64,000 nt of DNA from Pseudomonas sp. DTU12.3 (GCF_004124275.1 NZ_CP027218.1:2111501-2175500); one strand, 5' to 3'. Shown: positions 1 through 11,443, numbered from the stretch's first letter. Translations and numbers: made by a program. Notes: a model not told the origin generated them from the sequence alone.

Positions 1-1038
1 AACGAAGGCGACACCGTTCTGTCCGACGAAGTGCTGGGTTCCATCGAAGCGGGCGGCGCTGCTGCCGCTGCTCCAGCCGCCGCTGCTGCTCCGGCCGCTG
101 CCGCTGCTCCAGCTGCTGGCGAAGGCGAAGACGATCCTGTTGCTGCTCCAGCCGCGCGCAAGCTGGCTGAAGAAAACGGCATCAACATCGCCTCCGTTGC
201 CGGCACCGGCAAAGGCGGTCGTGTGACCAAGGAAGACGTGGTTGCGGCTGTTGCTGCCAAGAAAGCCGCTCCGGCTGCCGCGCCTGCCAAGGCTGCTGCT
301 CCTTCGGCCGCCGCTCCTGTGTTCGCCGCTGGCGACCGCATCGAGAAGCGCGTACCGATGACCCGCGTGCGTGCCACCGTGGCCAAGCGTCTGGTTGAAG
401 CACAGTCGAACATGGCGATGCTGACCACTTTCAACGAAGTCGACATGACTGAAGTCATGGCCCTGCGTTCGAAGTACAAGGACCTGTTCGAGAAGTCCCA
501 CAACGGCGTACGCCTGGGCTTCATGTCGTTCTTCGTGAAAGCCGCTACCGAAGCGCTGAAACGCTTCCCGGCTGTCAACGCATCGATCGACGGCGCTGAC
601 ATCGTTTACCACGGCTACGCTGACATCGGCGTTGCCGTTTCCAGCGACCGTGGCCTGGTTGTTCCGGTTCTGCGTAACGCCGAACTGATGAGCCTGGCTG
701 AAATCGAAGGCGGCATCGCAACATTCGGCAAAAAAGCCCGTGACGGCAAACTGTCGATGGACGAGATGACCGGTGGTACCTTCACCATCACCAACGGTGG
801 TACCTTCGGTTCGATGATGTCGACCCCGATCGTCAACCCGCCGCAGGCAGCGATTCTGGGCATGCACAACATCATCCAGCGTCCTATGGCCATCAACGGT
901 CAGGTCGTTATCCGTCCGATGATGTACCTGGCACTGTCCTACGATCACCGTCTGATCGATGGCAAAGAAGCTGTGACCTTCCTGGTGACCATCAAGAACC
1001 TGCTGGAAGATCCGGCGCGTCTGTTGCTGGATATCTAA
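1..1038 (+). CDS. sucB: Dihydrolipoamide succinyltransferase (E2 of 2-oxoglutarate dehydrogenase), 5' partial
   Basis: Transfers the succinyl group from lipoamide to CoA in the TCA cycle; forms the core of the 2-oxoglutarate dehydrogenase complex in the cytosol. The frame is open from base 1, so the start and lipoyl domain lie upstream. Visible are an Ala/Pro-rich linker (about bases 50-140), the peripheral-subunit-binding domain (about 145-260, with [11 protein letters not shown]) and the acyltransferase core ending with the active-site motif SYDHRLIDG near 937-963. The position right before lpdG and sucCD favours sucB over the related aceF or bkdB. The linker is built almost only from GCT/GCC/GCG alanine codons. 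Confidence 0.96.
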   Translation, partial: NEGDTVLSDEVLGSIEAGGAAAAAPAAAAAPAAAAAPAAGEGEDDPVAAPAARKLAEENGINIASVAGTGKGGRVTKEDVVAAVAAKKAAPAAAPAKAAAPSAAAPVFAAGDRIEKRVPMTRVRATVAKRLVEAQSNMAMLTTFNEVDMTEVMALRSKYKDLFEKSHNGVRLGFMSFFVKAATEALKRFPAVNASIDGADIVYHGYADIGVAVSSDRGLVVPVLRNAELMSLAEIEGGIATFGKKARDGKLSMDEMTGGTFTITNGGTFGSMMSTPIVNPPQAAILGMHNIIQRPMAINGQVVIRPMMYLALSYDHRLIDGKEAVTFLVTIKNLLEDPARLLLDI

Positions 1039-1041
1039 AAA

Positions 1042-1125
1042 ACAGCTGCAAGTTTCAAGTTTCAAGCCACAAGCTCAAAGCGAGCGGGGTGGCTGGGAGC
1101 TTGTAGCTTGCGGCTTGTAGCTTTA
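1042..1125. repeat. Inverted repeat of CAAGC/GCTTG-rich type
   Basis: Between sucB and lpdG lies an imperfect inverted repeat: the left arm is rich in CAAGTTTCAAGCCACAAGC, the right arm in GCTTGTAGCTTGCGGCTTG. Such arms are frequent between genes in Pseudomonas genomes. It could form a hairpin in the operon transcript and modulate relative expression of sucB and lpdG; that role is an inference. Confidence 0.6.
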
Positions 1126-1146
1126 TTGCTAAAGAGGATTTTTTGA

Positions 1147-2583
<1,437 letters not shown>

Positions 2584-2666
2584 CAGACAATAAGAAACCA
2601 CGGCGGTAACGGCCCGTCGTGAGCCTTGCGAGCAAGACTCACCGCGGAATGTCCGCTGGACGCAGC

Positions 2667-2689
2667 CTTGCGTAGCTCAGCTACGCAAG
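2667..2689. repeat. Perfect 11-bp inverted repeat between lpdG and sucC
   Basis: CTTGCGTAGCT and its exact complement AGCTACGCAAG are separated by one base. There is no following T-run, so it does not look like a standard terminator. It may be an RNA hairpin or processing site that sets sucC level relative to lpdG; only the palindrome itself is seen. Confidence 0.6.
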
Positions 2690-2765
2690 CAGCAGTCACA
2701 GGTGGCGCGGCACTCAAACGAGCGCAGCGCCGAATGCGCAGTACCTAACGAAGACGGTAAAAAGC

Positions 2766-3932
2766 ATGAATCTTCACGAGTATCAGGGTAAGCAGCTGTT
2801 CGCTGAATACGGCCTGCCAGTTTCCACTGGTTACGCAGTAGACACCCCGGAAGCAGCAGCAGAAGCTTGCGACAAAATCGGCGGCAGTGAGTGGGTTGTC
2901 AAAGCCCAGGTCCACGCTGGTGGTCGCGGTAAAGCGGGCGGCGTCAAGCTGGTTCGCAGCAAAGAAGACGCCAAAGCCTTCGCACAGCAGTGGCTGGGCA
3001 AGCGTCTGGTGACTTACCAGACTGACGCCAATGGCCAGCCAGTCACCAAGATCCTGGTTGAATCGTGCACTGATATCGCTAAAGAGCTGTACCTGGGCGC
3101 TGTCGTTGACCGTTCGAGCCGTCGTATCGTGTTCATGGCTTCCACCGAAGGTGGCGTGGACATCGAGAAAATCGCTCACGACACTCCAGAAAAAATTCTG
3201 AAAGCCACTATCGATCCACTGGTTGGCGCTCAGCCATTCCAGGGTCGCGAGCTGGCATTCCAGCTGGGTCTGGAAGGCAAGCAGGTTGCTCAGTTCGCCA
3301 AGATCTTCGTAGGTCTGGCCAAGCTGTTCAAGGATCACGACCTGGCTCTGCTGGAAGTGAACCCGCTGGTGATCAAGGCTGACGGCGATCTGCACTGCCT
3401 GGACGCCAAGATCAACATCGACGCCAACGCAATGTACCGTCAGCCTAAGCTGAAGACTTTCCACGATCCGTCGCAAGACGATCCGCGCGAAGCGCACGCT
3501 GCCAAGTTCGAACTGAACTACGTGGCACTGGAAGGCAACATCGGCTGCATGGTCAACGGTGCTGGCCTGGCCATGGGTACCATGGACATCGTCAACCTGC
3601 ATGGCGGCAAGCCAGCCAACTTCCTCGACGTAGGTGGTGGCGCTACCAAAGAACGCGTAACTGAAGCGTTCAAGATCATCCTGTCCGACACCAACGTCGC
3701 TGCAGTACTGGTCAACATCTTCGGCGGCATCGTTCGCTGCGACATGATTGCCGAAGGCATCATCGGCGCTGTGAAAGAAGTCGGCGTGAAAATCCCGGTT
3801 GTTGTTCGCCTTGAAGGCAACAACGCTGAGCTGGGCGCTAAAGTACTGGCAGAAAGCGGTTTGAACATCATCGCTGCTACCAGCCTGACCGACGCTGCTC
3901 AACAAGTTGTCAAAGCTGCGGAGGGCAAATAA
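2766..3932 (+). CDS. sucC: Succinyl-CoA synthetase beta subunit
   Basis: Nucleotide-binding and succinate-binding subunit of the TCA enzyme that converts succinyl-CoA to succinate with formation of ATP or GTP. 388 residues, as in characterised SucC. The N-terminal ATP-grasp fold shows the glycine-rich GGRGKAGGV loop near residue 53; the C-terminal part ([37 protein letters not shown]) is the CoA-ligase half. It ends in TAATG, where the stop shares one base with the start of sucD, so the two subunits are translationally coupled. Confidence 0.98.
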   Translation: MNLHEYQGKQLFAEYGLPVSTGYAVDTPEAAAEACDKIGGSEWVVKAQVHAGGRGKAGGVKLVRSKEDAKAFAQQWLGKRLVTYQTDANGQPVTKILVESCTDIAKELYLGAVVDRSSRRIVFMASTEGGVDIEKIAHDTPEKILKATIDPLVGAQPFQGRELAFQLGLEGKQVAQFAKIFVGLAKLFKDHDLALLEVNPLVIKADGDLHCLDAKINIDANAMYRQPKLKTFHDPSQDDPREAHAAKFELNYVALEGNIGCMVNGAGLAMGTMDIVNLHGGKPANFLDVGGGATKERVTEAFKIILSDTNVAAVLVNIFGGIVRCDMIAEGIIGAVKEVGVKIPVVVRLEGNNAELGAKVLAESGLNIIAATSLTDAAQQVVKAAEGK

Positions 3933-4813
3933 TGAGCGTCCTGATCAATAAAGACACCAAAGTTATCTGCCAGGGTATTACCGGTTCGCAAGGTAGTTTC
4001 CACACCCAGCAAGCCATCGAATACGGCACCAAGATGGTAGGTGGCGTTACTCCTGGCAAAGGCGGTACCGAACACCTGGGTCTGCCAGTGTTCAACACCG
4101 TTAAAGACGCAGTAGCGGCCACTGGCGCTACCGCCTCCGTTATCTACGTTCCGGCTCCTTTCTGCAAAGATTCGATCCTGGAAGCTGCTTTCGGCGGCAT
4201 CAAGCTGATCGTCTGCATCACCGAAGGCATTCCTACCCTGGACATGCTGGATGCCAAAGTAGTTTGCGACGATCTGGGCATTGTCCTGATCGGCCCTAAC
4301 TGCCCAGGCGTGATCACCCCAGGCGAATGCAAGATCGGCATCATGCCAGGTCACATTCACTTGCCAGGCAAGGTCGGTATCGTTTCGCGTTCCGGCACCC
4401 TGACCTACGAAGCTGTGAAGCAGACCACTGACGCCGGTTTCGGTCAGTCGACTTGCGTCGGCATCGGTGGTGACCCGATCCCTGGTTCGAACTTCATCGA
4501 CATCCTGAAGCTGTTCCAGGAAGACCCGAAGACCGAAGCGATCGTAATGATCGGTGAGATCGGCGGTTCGGCTGAAGAAGAAGCGGCTGCCTACATCAAG
4601 GTACACGTGACCAAGCCGGTTGTTTCCTACATCGCTGGTGTGACTGCTCCTCCGGGCAAGCGCATGGGCCATGCTGGCGCAATCATCTCTGGCGGCAAAG
4701 GCACTGCAGACGAGAAATTCGCTGCTCTGCAAGACGCAGGCGTTAAAACCGTGCGTTCGCTGGCAGACATCGGCAAGGCCCTGGCCGAGCTGACCGGTTG
4801 GGCTGTCAAGTAA
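3932..4813 (+). CDS. sucD: Succinyl-CoA synthetase alpha subunit
   Basis: CoA-binding, phosphohistidine-carrying subunit partnering SucC. 293 residues, typical length. The CoA-binding loop GITGSQG is at residues 15-21 and the phosphorylated histidine is His247 in RMGHAGAI, near position 246 of the E. coli protein. It is followed by a strong terminator at 4842-4877, which closes the sucB-lpdG-sucC-sucD unit. Amino-acid sequence and codon use are those of a highly expressed core gene. Confidence 0.98.
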   Translation: MSVLINKDTKVICQGITGSQGSFHTQQAIEYGTKMVGGVTPGKGGTEHLGLPVFNTVKDAVAATGATASVIYVPAPFCKDSILEAAFGGIKLIVCITEGIPTLDMLDAKVVCDDLGIVLIGPNCPGVITPGECKIGIMPGHIHLPGKVGIVSRSGTLTYEAVKQTTDAGFGQSTCVGIGGDPIPGSNFIDILKLFQEDPKTEAIVMIGEIGGSAEEEAAAYIKVHVTKPVVSYIAGVTAPPGKRMGHAGAIISGGKGTADEKFAALQDAGVKTVRSLADIGKALAELTGWAVK

Positions 4814-4841
4814 GCCTCGCGCTTAGCTGACGCTCCACCAA

Positions 4842-4877
4842 ACAAAGGCCACCTTCGGGTGGCCTTTGTCGTTTCTG
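4842..4877 (+). terminator. Rho-independent terminator after sucD
   Basis: ACAAAGGCCACC pairs perfectly with GGTGGCCTTTGT around a TTCG tetraloop, followed by CGTTT. It stands 28 bases after the sucD stop. Confidence 0.9.
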
Positions 4878-4886
4878 CAATTCAGA

Positions 4887-5035
4887 AGATCAAAAGATCG
4901 CAGCCTGCGGCAGCTCCTACATGGAAATGCGTTTTCATTGGGGGGCGATCGAAATGCCTTCATGGCCGGCAACCGTCATCCCCTGTAGGAGCTGCCGAAG
5001 GCTCGGGCCGCGATCGGACGATCTTTTGATCTTTG
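4887..5035. repeat. REP pair, GTAGGAGCTGCC type, in the sucD-brnQ gap
   Basis: Two REP units face each other: GATCGCAGCCTGCGGCAGCT at about 4896 and TGTAGGAGCTGCCGAAGG at about 4984, each flanked by AAAGATC/GATCTTTT. The right unit carries an insertion near 5003-5012. The 406-base gap between sucD and brnQ (4870-5275) holds this pair, then about 240 bases in which no gene is seen and which must contain the brnQ promoter. Confidence 0.85.
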
Positions 5036-5275
5036 CCGTACCAACGAAAAATAGATACGTAAACGCGACACGGAAACGTCGCGTATCGGATAGTTCGCCC
5101 TCTAACAGTGCGTTTACACGCCAAATTCGTTAGGCTAGCAGCCATTTTTGCGTCTGCCGCCCACAAGGCATGCAACGCGCTTTAAGGGTCAGTCCCATAC
5201 GGATCGACAGCATTTCCCTAATTACACAGGGCAATCCCCCTCTAAATTCCGATTCAGTAGTGTGGTATTACCTTA

Positions 5276-6589
5276 ATGAAAGTTTTGAAAGGTCAGGACA
5301 TCCTGGCACTTGGCTTTATGACATTTGCCCTGTTCGTTGGGGCTGGCAACATTATCTTCCCGCCTATCGTTGGCTTGCAGGCCGGACCTCACGTCTGGAT
5401 GGCCGCGCTGGGCTTCCTGATCACCGCAGTGGGTCTGCCGGTGATCACCGTCGTTGCGCTGGCCAAGGTCGGTGGGGCGATGGACGCGCTGAGCAGCCCG
5501 ATCGGCAAGGTTGCCGGCGGCATTCTGGCGGCTGCGTGCTACCTCGCGGTTGGCCCGTTGTTCGCCACCCCGCGTACCGCCACCGTTTCGTTTGAAGTGG
5601 GCCTGGCGCCGCTGACCGGTGAAAGCCCGCTGGCGCTGTTCCTCTACAGCTCGGTGTACTTCCTGCTGGTGTTCTTCATCTCGCTCTACCCTGGGCGTTT
5701 GCTGGACACCGTCGGCCGTTTCCTCGCGCCGCTGAAGATCATCGCGCTGGCAGTGCTGGGTATCGCTGCATTTGCCTTGCCGGCGGGTGACATCGGCCAA
5801 GGCACGCCGGAATACGTCGCGGCACCGTTCTCCCAAGGTTTCATCAATGGTTACCTGACCATGGATACTCTGGGCGCACTGGTGTTCGGCATCGTCATCG
5901 TCAACGCGATCCGTTCGCGTGGCGTCGAGTCGCCGAAGTTGATCACCCGTTACGCGATCATTGCGGGCCTGATTGCCGGCGTCGGTCTGGCGTTGGTGTA
6001 TGTCAGCCTGTTCCGTCTCGGTTCCGGTAGCCACGAAGTGGCCGTTGGCGCTACCAATGGCGCGGCGGTACTGCACGCTTACGTACAGCACACCTTCGGT
6101 TCGCTGGGCAGCGGTTTCCTCGCGGTGCTGATCTCGCTGGCTTGCCTGGTGACGGCGGTCGGTCTGACCTGCGCGTGTGCCGAGTACTTCAGCCGTGTCC
6201 TGCCGCTGTCGTACAAGACCCTGGTGATCATCCTGGCGGCGTTCTCGCTGCTGGTGTCCAATCTGGGCCTGACCAAGCTGATCGCGTTCTCGATTCCAGT
6301 ACTGACGGCGATTTACCCGCCATGCATCGTTCTGGTCGCGCTGAGCTTCTGCAAAGACTTCTGGCATGAACACGGGCGCATCCTCGGTCCGGTGATGCTG
6401 GTGTCGTTTGTGTTCGGCAGTATCGACGCGCTGAAAGGCGCTGGTCTGGCTGACTGGATGCCAGCGCAGTTGTCGCACCTGCCGCTGAGCGAGCAGGGCC
6501 TGGCGTGGCTGGTGCCATGCGTGATGACCCTGGTGGTCGCGGTCGTTTGCGATCGCCTGCTGGGCAAGCGCAGCGAAGCGGTTGCCTGA
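5276..6589 (+). CDS. brnQ: Branched-chain amino acid carrier BrnQ
   Basis: Inner-membrane cation-coupled symporter for leucine, isoleucine and valine (LIVCS family). 437 residues with about twelve hydrophobic segments. The N-terminal signature [17 protein letters not shown] and the [18 protein letters not shown] stretch (seen as [14 protein letters not shown], near residue 100) are typical of BrnQ. It is a single gene: REP sequences lie before it and a terminator after it. Its start ATG has only a weak upstream ribosome site, but the conserved N-terminus begins right there. Confidence 0.95.
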   Translation: MKVLKGQDILALGFMTFALFVGAGNIIFPPIVGLQAGPHVWMAALGFLITAVGLPVITVVALAKVGGAMDALSSPIGKVAGGILAAACYLAVGPLFATPRTATVSFEVGLAPLTGESPLALFLYSSVYFLLVFFISLYPGRLLDTVGRFLAPLKIIALAVLGIAAFALPAGDIGQGTPEYVAAPFSQGFINGYLTMDTLGALVFGIVIVNAIRSRGVESPKLITRYAIIAGLIAGVGLALVYVSLFRLGSGSHEVAVGATNGAAVLHAYVQHTFGSLGSGFLAVLISLACLVTAVGLTCACAEYFSRVLPLSYKTLVIILAAFSLLVSNLGLTKLIAFSIPVLTAIYPPCIVLVALSFCKDFWHEHGRILGPVMLVSFVFGSIDALKGAGLADWMPAQLSHLPLSEQGLAWLVPCVMTLVVAVVCDRLLGKRSEAVA

Positions 6590-6632
6590 CGTTGCCTGAC
6601 CCGCCAAAAGCGGGTCTTCAACGCTTAAACAG

Positions 6633-6668
6633 AAATGCCCCGTATCAATCGATACGGGGCATTTTTTA
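6633..6668 (+). terminator. Rho-independent terminator after brnQ
   Basis: ATGCCCCGTATC pairs with GATACGGGGCAT around AAT, followed by TTTTTTAT. It lies about 45 bases after the brnQ stop. Confidence 0.9.
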
Positions 6669-6726
6669 TGCGCGTCAGGCAGTGTCTTTTTCCCTGAACC
6701 AACGTCGAAGGGTTGCCGAAGTCTAA

Positions 6727-6816
6727 TGTGGGAGCGAGCCTGCTCGCGAAAGCGGCGTATCGCGCAACATTGATGGCGGCTGACACACCGCTTTCGCGAG
6801 CAGGCTCGCTCCCACA
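6727..6816. repeat. REP pair, GTGGGAGCGAGCCTGC variant
   Basis: TGTGGGAGCGAGCCTGCTCG with a downstream inverted copy ending CGAGCAGGCTCGCTCCCACA. The pair is internally mutated in a compensating way (GAGCCTGCTC in place of GGGCTTGCTC), so the hairpin is kept. Confidence 0.9.
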
Positions 6817-6851
6817 AGTAATCAGTGTGTATACACCTCACAAGGAATTGC

Positions 6852-7589
6852 ATGTCGTTCATCCAAGCCAACCTGATCCACCTGCTCGCCGCGTGCTGGT
6901 TTGTCATCTGCTGGGGCGGTTACACCCGTTATGCCTCGTGGAAGGGGCGTGATACCGCGTGCCTGGCCAGCGTGCTGCACCTGTACCGCGAAGACTGGAT
7001 GCGCCGCATGCTGCTGCGCGACAACCGTATCGCCGACGCCAGCGTGATCGGCAATCTTGAGCGCAACGCCTCGTTTTTTGCCTCGAGCACGCTGATCATC
7101 CTCGCCGGTATTCTCACCGTGCTCGGTGCGTCGGAGCGCGCGGTGTCGTTGCTCGCGGACATCCCGATGGTGCAACAGGCCTCGCAAGGCATGTCGGAGA
7201 TCAAGCTGTTGTGCCTGGCGATGGTGTTCGTCTACGCGTTCTTCACCTTCAGCTGGTGCATGCGCCAGTACAACTTCGCGGCGGTGCTGGTCGGCTCGGC
7301 GCCGATGATCGGTGAGCGCCATGTCTCCGAGCAGGAGCGCAAGGCGTTCGCGGCGCGGGCGGCGCGAGTGATTTCGATGGCGGCCAACCAGTTCAACTTC
7401 GGTCTGCGCTCCTACTACTTCGGCATGACCATGCTGGCGTGGTTCGTCAGCCCGTGGTTATTCATGTTAATGAGCGCCGGTGTGGTCTTGGTGTTGTACC
7501 GACGCGAGTTTCATTCTGACGTTCTCGATGTCATGGTCTATACCCCTACAGAGGCGCCCATTCCCGAGGCGAACAAAGAGGCTGTTTGA
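6852..7589 (+). CDS. DUF599-type integral membrane protein
   Basis: Unknown function. 245 residues with about four membrane segments: near residues 5-22, 70-92, 115-135 and 190-225. A long soluble stretch between the first two segments is rich in Arg and Asp. The pattern matches the DUF599 family found in proteobacteria and plants. The ATG at 6852 is chosen because AAGGAA stands six bases before it; an upstream GTG lacks a ribosome site. Its TGA overlaps the ATG of the next gene, so the two are probably co-translated and both act in the membrane. Confidence 0.8.
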   Translation: MSFIQANLIHLLAACWFVICWGGYTRYASWKGRDTACLASVLHLYREDWMRRMLLRDNRIADASVIGNLERNASFFASSTLIILAGILTVLGASERAVSLLADIPMVQQASQGMSEIKLLCLAMVFVYAFFTFSWCMRQYNFAAVLVGSAPMIGERHVSEQERKAFAARAARVISMAANQFNFGLRSYYFGMTMLAWFVSPWLFMLMSAGVVLVLYRREFHSDVLDVMVYTPTEAPIPEANKEAV

Positions 7590-7990
7590 TGAGTATTCCG
7601 TTCTGGTGTGTGTTTATTAGTGCCTTGCTGATCTACGTCGCGCGTATGCCCGTGGCCAAGGCAATGAAAGAGCAGGGCGGTTACAACAATCACTTGCCGC
7701 GCCAGCAACAGGCGCAACTGACCGGTTACGGCGCGCGAGCACTGGCGGCGCATCAGAACAGCATCGAGGCATTTATCTTGTTTGCGGTGGGTGTGCTGAT
7801 GGCGCATACCACGCAAACGGCGGGCTGGTTGATCGATACATTGGCGATCATCTTTGTGATCGCACGGATTCTCTACTTGTGGCTTTACCTGGCGGATCAG
7901 CCGTCGTTGCGCAGCCTGGTCTGGTTCGTCGGCTTAGTGTGTTCGTTGTTGTTGATGATTAGTCCGACTTTTAGAACTGTGTTGCTCTAA
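7589..7990 (+). CDS. MAPEG-family membrane protein
   Basis: 133 residues with four predicted membrane helices. The pattern RMPVAKAMKEQGGYNNHLPR, then ALAAHQNSIEAF and ARILYLWLYLAD, fits the MAPEG (membrane-associated proteins in eicosanoid and glutathione metabolism) superfamily as found in bacteria. The conserved RxxxAHxN-like segment sits at the second helix. The substrate cannot be told from sequence. The start ATG shares a base with the stop of the DUF599 gene, indicating one transcription unit that ends at the hairpin at 8017-8052. Confidence 0.85.
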   Translation: MSIPFWCVFISALLIYVARMPVAKAMKEQGGYNNHLPRQQQAQLTGYGARALAAHQNSIEAFILFAVGVLMAHTTQTAGWLIDTLAIIFVIARILYLWLYLADQPSLRSLVWFVGLVCSLLLMISPTFRTVLL

Positions 7991-8016
7991 GGCGACGCTG
8001 GCGTTAAATCCCAGAC

Positions 8017-8052
8017 AAAAGAAAACCCGCACTTGGCGGGTTTTCTTTTTTC
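8017..8052. terminator. Bidirectional terminator between convergent genes
   Basis: AAAAGAAAACCCGC pairs with GCGGGTTTTCTTTT around ACTTG. Both flanks are T-rich in their own direction, so it can stop the MAPEG gene on the + strand and the small lipoprotein gene on the - strand. Confidence 0.85.
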
Positions 8053-8068
8053 TGCAGCAAAAAGCGGA

Positions 8069-8305
8069 TTATTGCTTCTTGGCAGCTTCGTCTTGCGCAG
8101 CAGCGTTCGATTCAGCCTGAGCTTTGGCAGCTTCGGCGTTTTCTTTCGCAGCGTCGTTCACTTTATCCTGAGCTTTGTTCATGTCTTGCTGAGCTTGTTC
8201 AGCATGTTGGTTGGCATCTTGAGCTTTGTCCTCGGATTTTTTATCGCAGGCAGCGAGACCGAGGGAAGCGGTCAACATCAAGGCAATAGCTAAAGTCTTA
8301 CGCAT
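8069..8305 (-). CDS. Small Ala/Lys/Gln-rich lipoprotein
   Basis: 78 residues. A lipoprotein signal (MRKTLAIALMLTASLGLAAC) with Cys20 as the lipidation site is followed by a low-complexity, highly charged helix of Asp, Lys, Gln, Ala and Glu that could form a coiled coil. No enzymatic motif is present. Resembles small envelope lipoproteins of Pseudomonas with unknown role. The residue after Cys is Asp, which in enterobacteria marks inner-membrane retention; in Pseudomonas that rule is less strict. ATG at 8305 has AGGAGAAAC before it. Confidence 0.8.
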   Translation of the reverse strand: MRKTLAIALMLTASLGLAACDKKSEDKAQDANQHAEQAQQDMNKAQDKVNDAAKENAEAAKAQAESNAAAQDEAAKKQ

Positions 8306-8463
8306 GGGGTGTTTCTCCTTATGGAAAATAACTACTGGCCTTAAGAGCCTGGCGCTGAGGGTTAAGTTCCTCATTTCTTTCAGATATATAGTTTTGTTTG
8401 GTAGCGGAACTTTTGCGCTATTCCTTACTACTGGCAACAGGCTATAACGAGAGTAATTATCAA

Positions 8464-8940
8464 ATGGCCGAAAACCCCGTTTTTGAGCGTGCGACGCGAT
8501 TTCTGTCGGCGTTGCGCCACTGTCAGGTCCTCGGTTTGCAGGTGCATAGCGCCTCCACTGAGGGGCTGACGGTGATCTTGCCGTACAGCGCGAAAATCGT
8601 TGGCAACCCGCAGACGGGTGTCATCCATGGTGGGGCGATTACTTCACTGATGGACACTGCATGCGGGATGTCGACTCTGTGCGTGCTGCCGGAATTCGAA
8701 GTCTGTCCGACCCTCGATCTGCGCATCGACTACATGCACGCCGCCGAACCGAATAAGGACGTGTACGGCTTCGCTCAGTGCTATCGGGTGACTACTGACG
8801 TGATCTTCGCCCGTGGTTTTGCTTATCAGGACGATCCTGAGCAGCCGATCGCTCATGTTGTCGGTACGTTCATGCGCATGGGCAAAGGCCTTAAGGGCAC
8901 CAAAGGTTTTGGCGGCGCAATCAAGGGAGAAGGCCAATGA
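8464..8940 (+). CDS. PaaI-type hotdog-fold thioesterase (first of two)
   Basis: 158 residues with the hotdog thioesterase signature GVIHGGAITSLMDTACG, near residues 51-67, and the later central strand PTLDLRIDYMHAAEP. The family hydrolyses acyl-CoA or aryl-CoA thioesters; the substrate is unknown. The chosen ATG follows GAGAGTAATTATCAA and begins the conserved part; a longer GTG start would add residues with no support. It overlaps the next thioesterase gene by four bases (ATGA), so the two probably form a heteromeric or co-regulated pair. Confidence 0.88.
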   Translation: MAENPVFERATRFLSALRHCQVLGLQVHSASTEGLTVILPYSAKIVGNPQTGVIHGGAITSLMDTACGMSTLCVLPEFEVCPTLDLRIDYMHAAEPNKDVYGFAQCYRVTTDVIFARGFAYQDDPEQPIAHVVGTFMRMGKGLKGTKGFGGAIKGEGQ

Positions 8941-9389
8941 GCGATGACCTGAAAGCGCAATTGCTCAAGGCTCACGCGCAGGGCGACTATGCGCCGCTGT
9001 TGCAGTTGATCCCTTATGCCGGGCTGATCGGCATCGAGTGTTCGCGCGTTGGCGATGAACTGCTGTTCAAGCTGCCAGCGAACAAGGACAACATTGGTAA
9101 CCCTTTACTGCCGGCGATCCATGGCGGAGTGATTGCCGGGTTCATGGAGCTGGCAGCCGCGTTGCATCTGTTGATCTTCACCGGCGCACCCGGCGTGCCG
9201 AAGATTATCGACTTCTCCCTCGATTACCTGCGCGCCGGGCAGTTTCGCAACACCTGGGCCAAATGTCAGGTGTGTCGCCAGGGGCGGCGGGTGGCCAACG
9301 TCGCCGTCACGGCCTGGCAAAGTACCGAAAGCGAACCGATTGCCACCGCCCGAGCACACTTCAAAATCGATGAGCCCTTGAAATCCTGA
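8937..9389 (+). CDS. PaaI-type hotdog-fold thioesterase (second of two)
   Basis: 150 residues. The hotdog motif reads PAIHGGVIAGFMELAAALHL (near residues 60-79), followed by the strand KIIDFSLDYLRAG. It is a divergent relative of the gene before it and overlaps it by ATGA. The family acts on CoA thioesters in the cytosol; no substrate can be assigned. The last codons contain the -35 element of the likely heat-shock promoter of htpG. Confidence 0.88.
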   Translation: MSDDLKAQLLKAHAQGDYAPLLQLIPYAGLIGIECSRVGDELLFKLPANKDNIGNPLLPAIHGGVIAGFMELAAALHLLIFTGAPGVPKIIDFSLDYLRAGQFRNTWAKCQVCRQGRRVANVAVTAWQSTESEPIATARAHFKIDEPLKS

Positions 9390-9403
9390 ACAGCGCCCCA
9401 AAC
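9377..9403 (+). promoter_or_regulatory. Likely RpoH (sigma-32) promoter of htpG
   Basis: CTTGAAA at 9377-9383 and CCCCAAAC at 9396-9403 are separated by 12 bases, close to the sigma-32 consensus CTTGAA / CCCCAT-T. The -35 part lies within the end of the thioesterase gene. It precedes htpG, a known heat-shock gene in other bacteria, by about 65 bases. Confidence 0.65.
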
Positions 9404-9470
9404 TCACAAGACAACCCGCCGCCGACCATTTGGGTCGCGGCCACTGCCATCTGATTGGAGTTTGATGACC

Positions 9471-11375
9471 ATGAGTGTGGAAACTCAAAAGGAAACCCTG
9501 GGCTTCCAGACCGAGGTAAAGCAGCTGCTGCACCTCATGATCCATTCGCTGTATTCCAACAAGGAAATCTTCCTTCGCGAATTGATCTCGAACGCCTCTG
9601 ACGCTGTCGACAAGCTGCGCTTCGAAGCCCTGGCCAAGCCAGAGTTGCTGGAAGGTGGCGCTGATCTGAAAATCCGTGTGAGCTTCGACAAGGACGCCAA
9701 GACCGTCACCCTTGAAGACAACGGTATCGGCATGAACCGTGACGATGTGATCGCCCACCTGGGGACCATCGCCAAATCCGGCACCGCCGATTTCATGAAG
9801 AATCTCTCGGGCGATCAGAAGAAAGATTCGCACCTGATCGGCCAATTCGGTGTCGGCTTCTATTCGGCCTTCATCGTTGCCGACCAGGTTGACGTGTACT
9901 CCCGTCGCGCCGGCACTCCAGCCAGCGAGGGCGTGCACTGGTCGTCGAAAGGCGAGGGCGAGTTCGAAGTTGCGAACATCGACAAACCAGAACGCGGCAC
10001 CCGCATCGTCCTGCACCTGAAAGCTGCGGAAGACGAGTTCGCTGATGGCTGGCGTCTGCGCAACATCATCAAGAAGTACTCCGACCACATCGCTTTGCCG
10101 ATCGAGCTGCCGAAAGAAGCGGCTGCCGCTGAAGGCGAAGAGACTCCGGCCGTTGAATGGGAAACCGTCAACCGCGCCAGCGCCCTGTGGACTCGCCCTC
10201 GCACTGAAGTGAAGGACGAGGAATACCAAGAGTTCTACAAACACATCGCCCACGACTTTGAAAACCCGCTGGCCTGGAGCCACAACAAAGTCGAAGGCAA
10301 GCTTGAATACAGCTCGTTGCTCTACGTGCCGGCCCGTGCACCGTTCGACCTGTACCAGCGTGAAGCGCCGAAAGGCCTGAAGCTGTACGTGCAGCGCGTG
10401 TTCGTCATGGATCAGGCCGAGTCGTTCCTGCCGTTGTACCTGCGCTTCATCAAAGGCGTGGTCGACTCCAACGACCTGTCGCTGAACGTGTCGCGTGAAA
10501 TTCTGCAGAAAGACCCGATCATCGATTCGATGAAAACCGCGCTGACCAAGCGCGTGCTCGACATGCTGGAAAAACTGGCGAAAAACGAGCCTGAGCAATA
10601 CAAAGGTTTCTGGAAGAACTTCGGTCAGGTCATGAAAGAAGGCCCGGCAGAAGACTTCGCCAACAAAGAGAAAATTGCCGGTCTGCTGCGTTTTGCATCG
10701 ACCAATGGCGACGACGGCGAGCAGATCGTCGGTCTGGCCGACTACCTGGCTCGCGCCAAGGAAGGTCAGGACAAGATCTACTACCTCACCGGCGAAACCT
10801 ACGCGCAGGTCAAGAACAGCCCGCACCTGGAAGTCTTCCGCAAGAAAGGCATCGAAGTGCTGCTGCTGACCGATCGCATCGATGAGTGGCTGATGAGCTA
10901 CCTCAGCGAGTTCGACGGCAAGAGCTTTGTCGACGTGGCACGCGGTGACCTCGATCTGGGCAACCTGGACTCGGAAGAGGACAAGAAAGCCGCAGAAGAA
11001 GTCGCCAAGTCCAAAGAAGGTCTGGTTGAGCGTCTGAAAGCCGCACTGGGCGACTCCGTGGCGGAAGTCCGGGTTTCCCATCGTCTGACCGACTCGCCGG
11101 CCATCCTGGCCATCGGCGAACAGGATCTGGGTCTGCAAATGCGTCAGATCCTCGAAGCCAGCGGTCAGAAGGTTCCGGACTCGAAGCCGATTTTCGAGTT
11201 CAACCCAAGCCACCCGTTGATCGAGAAACTCGATGGCGAGCAGAGCGAAGAGCGTTTTGGCGACTTGTCGCACATCCTCTTCGATCAGGCAGCCCTGGCT
11301 GCCGGCGACAGCTTGAAGGATCCGGCCGCTTATGTGCGCCGTCTGAACAAGCTGCTGGTTGAGCTGTCGGTTTAA
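9471..11375 (+). CDS. htpG: Molecular chaperone HtpG (Hsp90)
   Basis: ATP-dependent cytosolic chaperone of the Hsp90 family. 634 residues. The N-terminal GHKL ATPase shows [15 protein letters not shown] (near residues 37-51, with the Mg-binding Asn41), DNGIGM and GQFGVGFYS; middle and C-terminal dimer domains follow. The start could be ATG 9465 or ATG 9471; I chose 9471 because MSVETQKE is the customary N-terminus. GGAG stands 6 to 12 bases upstream. A sigma-32-like promoter lies ahead and a terminator follows directly. Confidence 0.97.
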   Translation: MSVETQKETLGFQTEVKQLLHLMIHSLYSNKEIFLRELISNASDAVDKLRFEALAKPELLEGGADLKIRVSFDKDAKTVTLEDNGIGMNRDDVIAHLGTIAKSGTADFMKNLSGDQKKDSHLIGQFGVGFYSAFIVADQVDVYSRRAGTPASEGVHWSSKGEGEFEVANIDKPERGTRIVLHLKAAEDEFADGWRLRNIIKKYSDHIALPIELPKEAAAAEGEETPAVEWETVNRASALWTRPRTEVKDEEYQEFYKHIAHDFENPLAWSHNKVEGKLEYSSLLYVPARAPFDLYQREAPKGLKLYVQRVFVMDQAESFLPLYLRFIKGVVDSNDLSLNVSREILQKDPIIDSMKTALTKRVLDMLEKLAKNEPEQYKGFWKNFGQVMKEGPAEDFANKEKIAGLLRFASTNGDDGEQIVGLADYLARAKEGQDKIYYLTGETYAQVKNSPHLEVFRKKGIEVLLLTDRIDEWLMSYLSEFDGKSFVDVARGDLDLGNLDSEEDKKAAEEVAKSKEGLVERLKAALGDSVAEVRVSHRLTDSPAILAIGEQDLGLQMRQILEASGQKVPDSKPIFEFNPSHPLIEKLDGEQSEERFGDLSHILFDQAALAAGDSLKDPAAYVRRLNKLLVELSV

Positions 11376-11385
11376 CCAAGTTGCA

Positions 11386-11412
11386 GAAAAACCCGCTTCG
11401 GCGGGTTTTTTC
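11386..11412 (+). terminator. Rho-independent terminator after htpG
   Basis: AAAAACCCGC, loop TTCG, GCGGGTTTTTT. It starts ten bases after the htpG stop. Confidence 0.92.
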
Positions 11413-11443
11413 ATTCTGGTGTTTAGCAAATCAGGAGTCAGAA

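Noticed and set aside
5273..6907. Very long open frame antisense to brnQ
   Set aside because: The translation is rich in Arg, Gln and His, has no domain, and mirrors the codon pattern of BrnQ, a clear membrane carrier on the other strand.
9105..11429. 774-codon open frame antisense to htpG and a thioesterase
   Set aside because: It exists because third positions of the real genes are GC-rich; no start signal and no recognisable protein.
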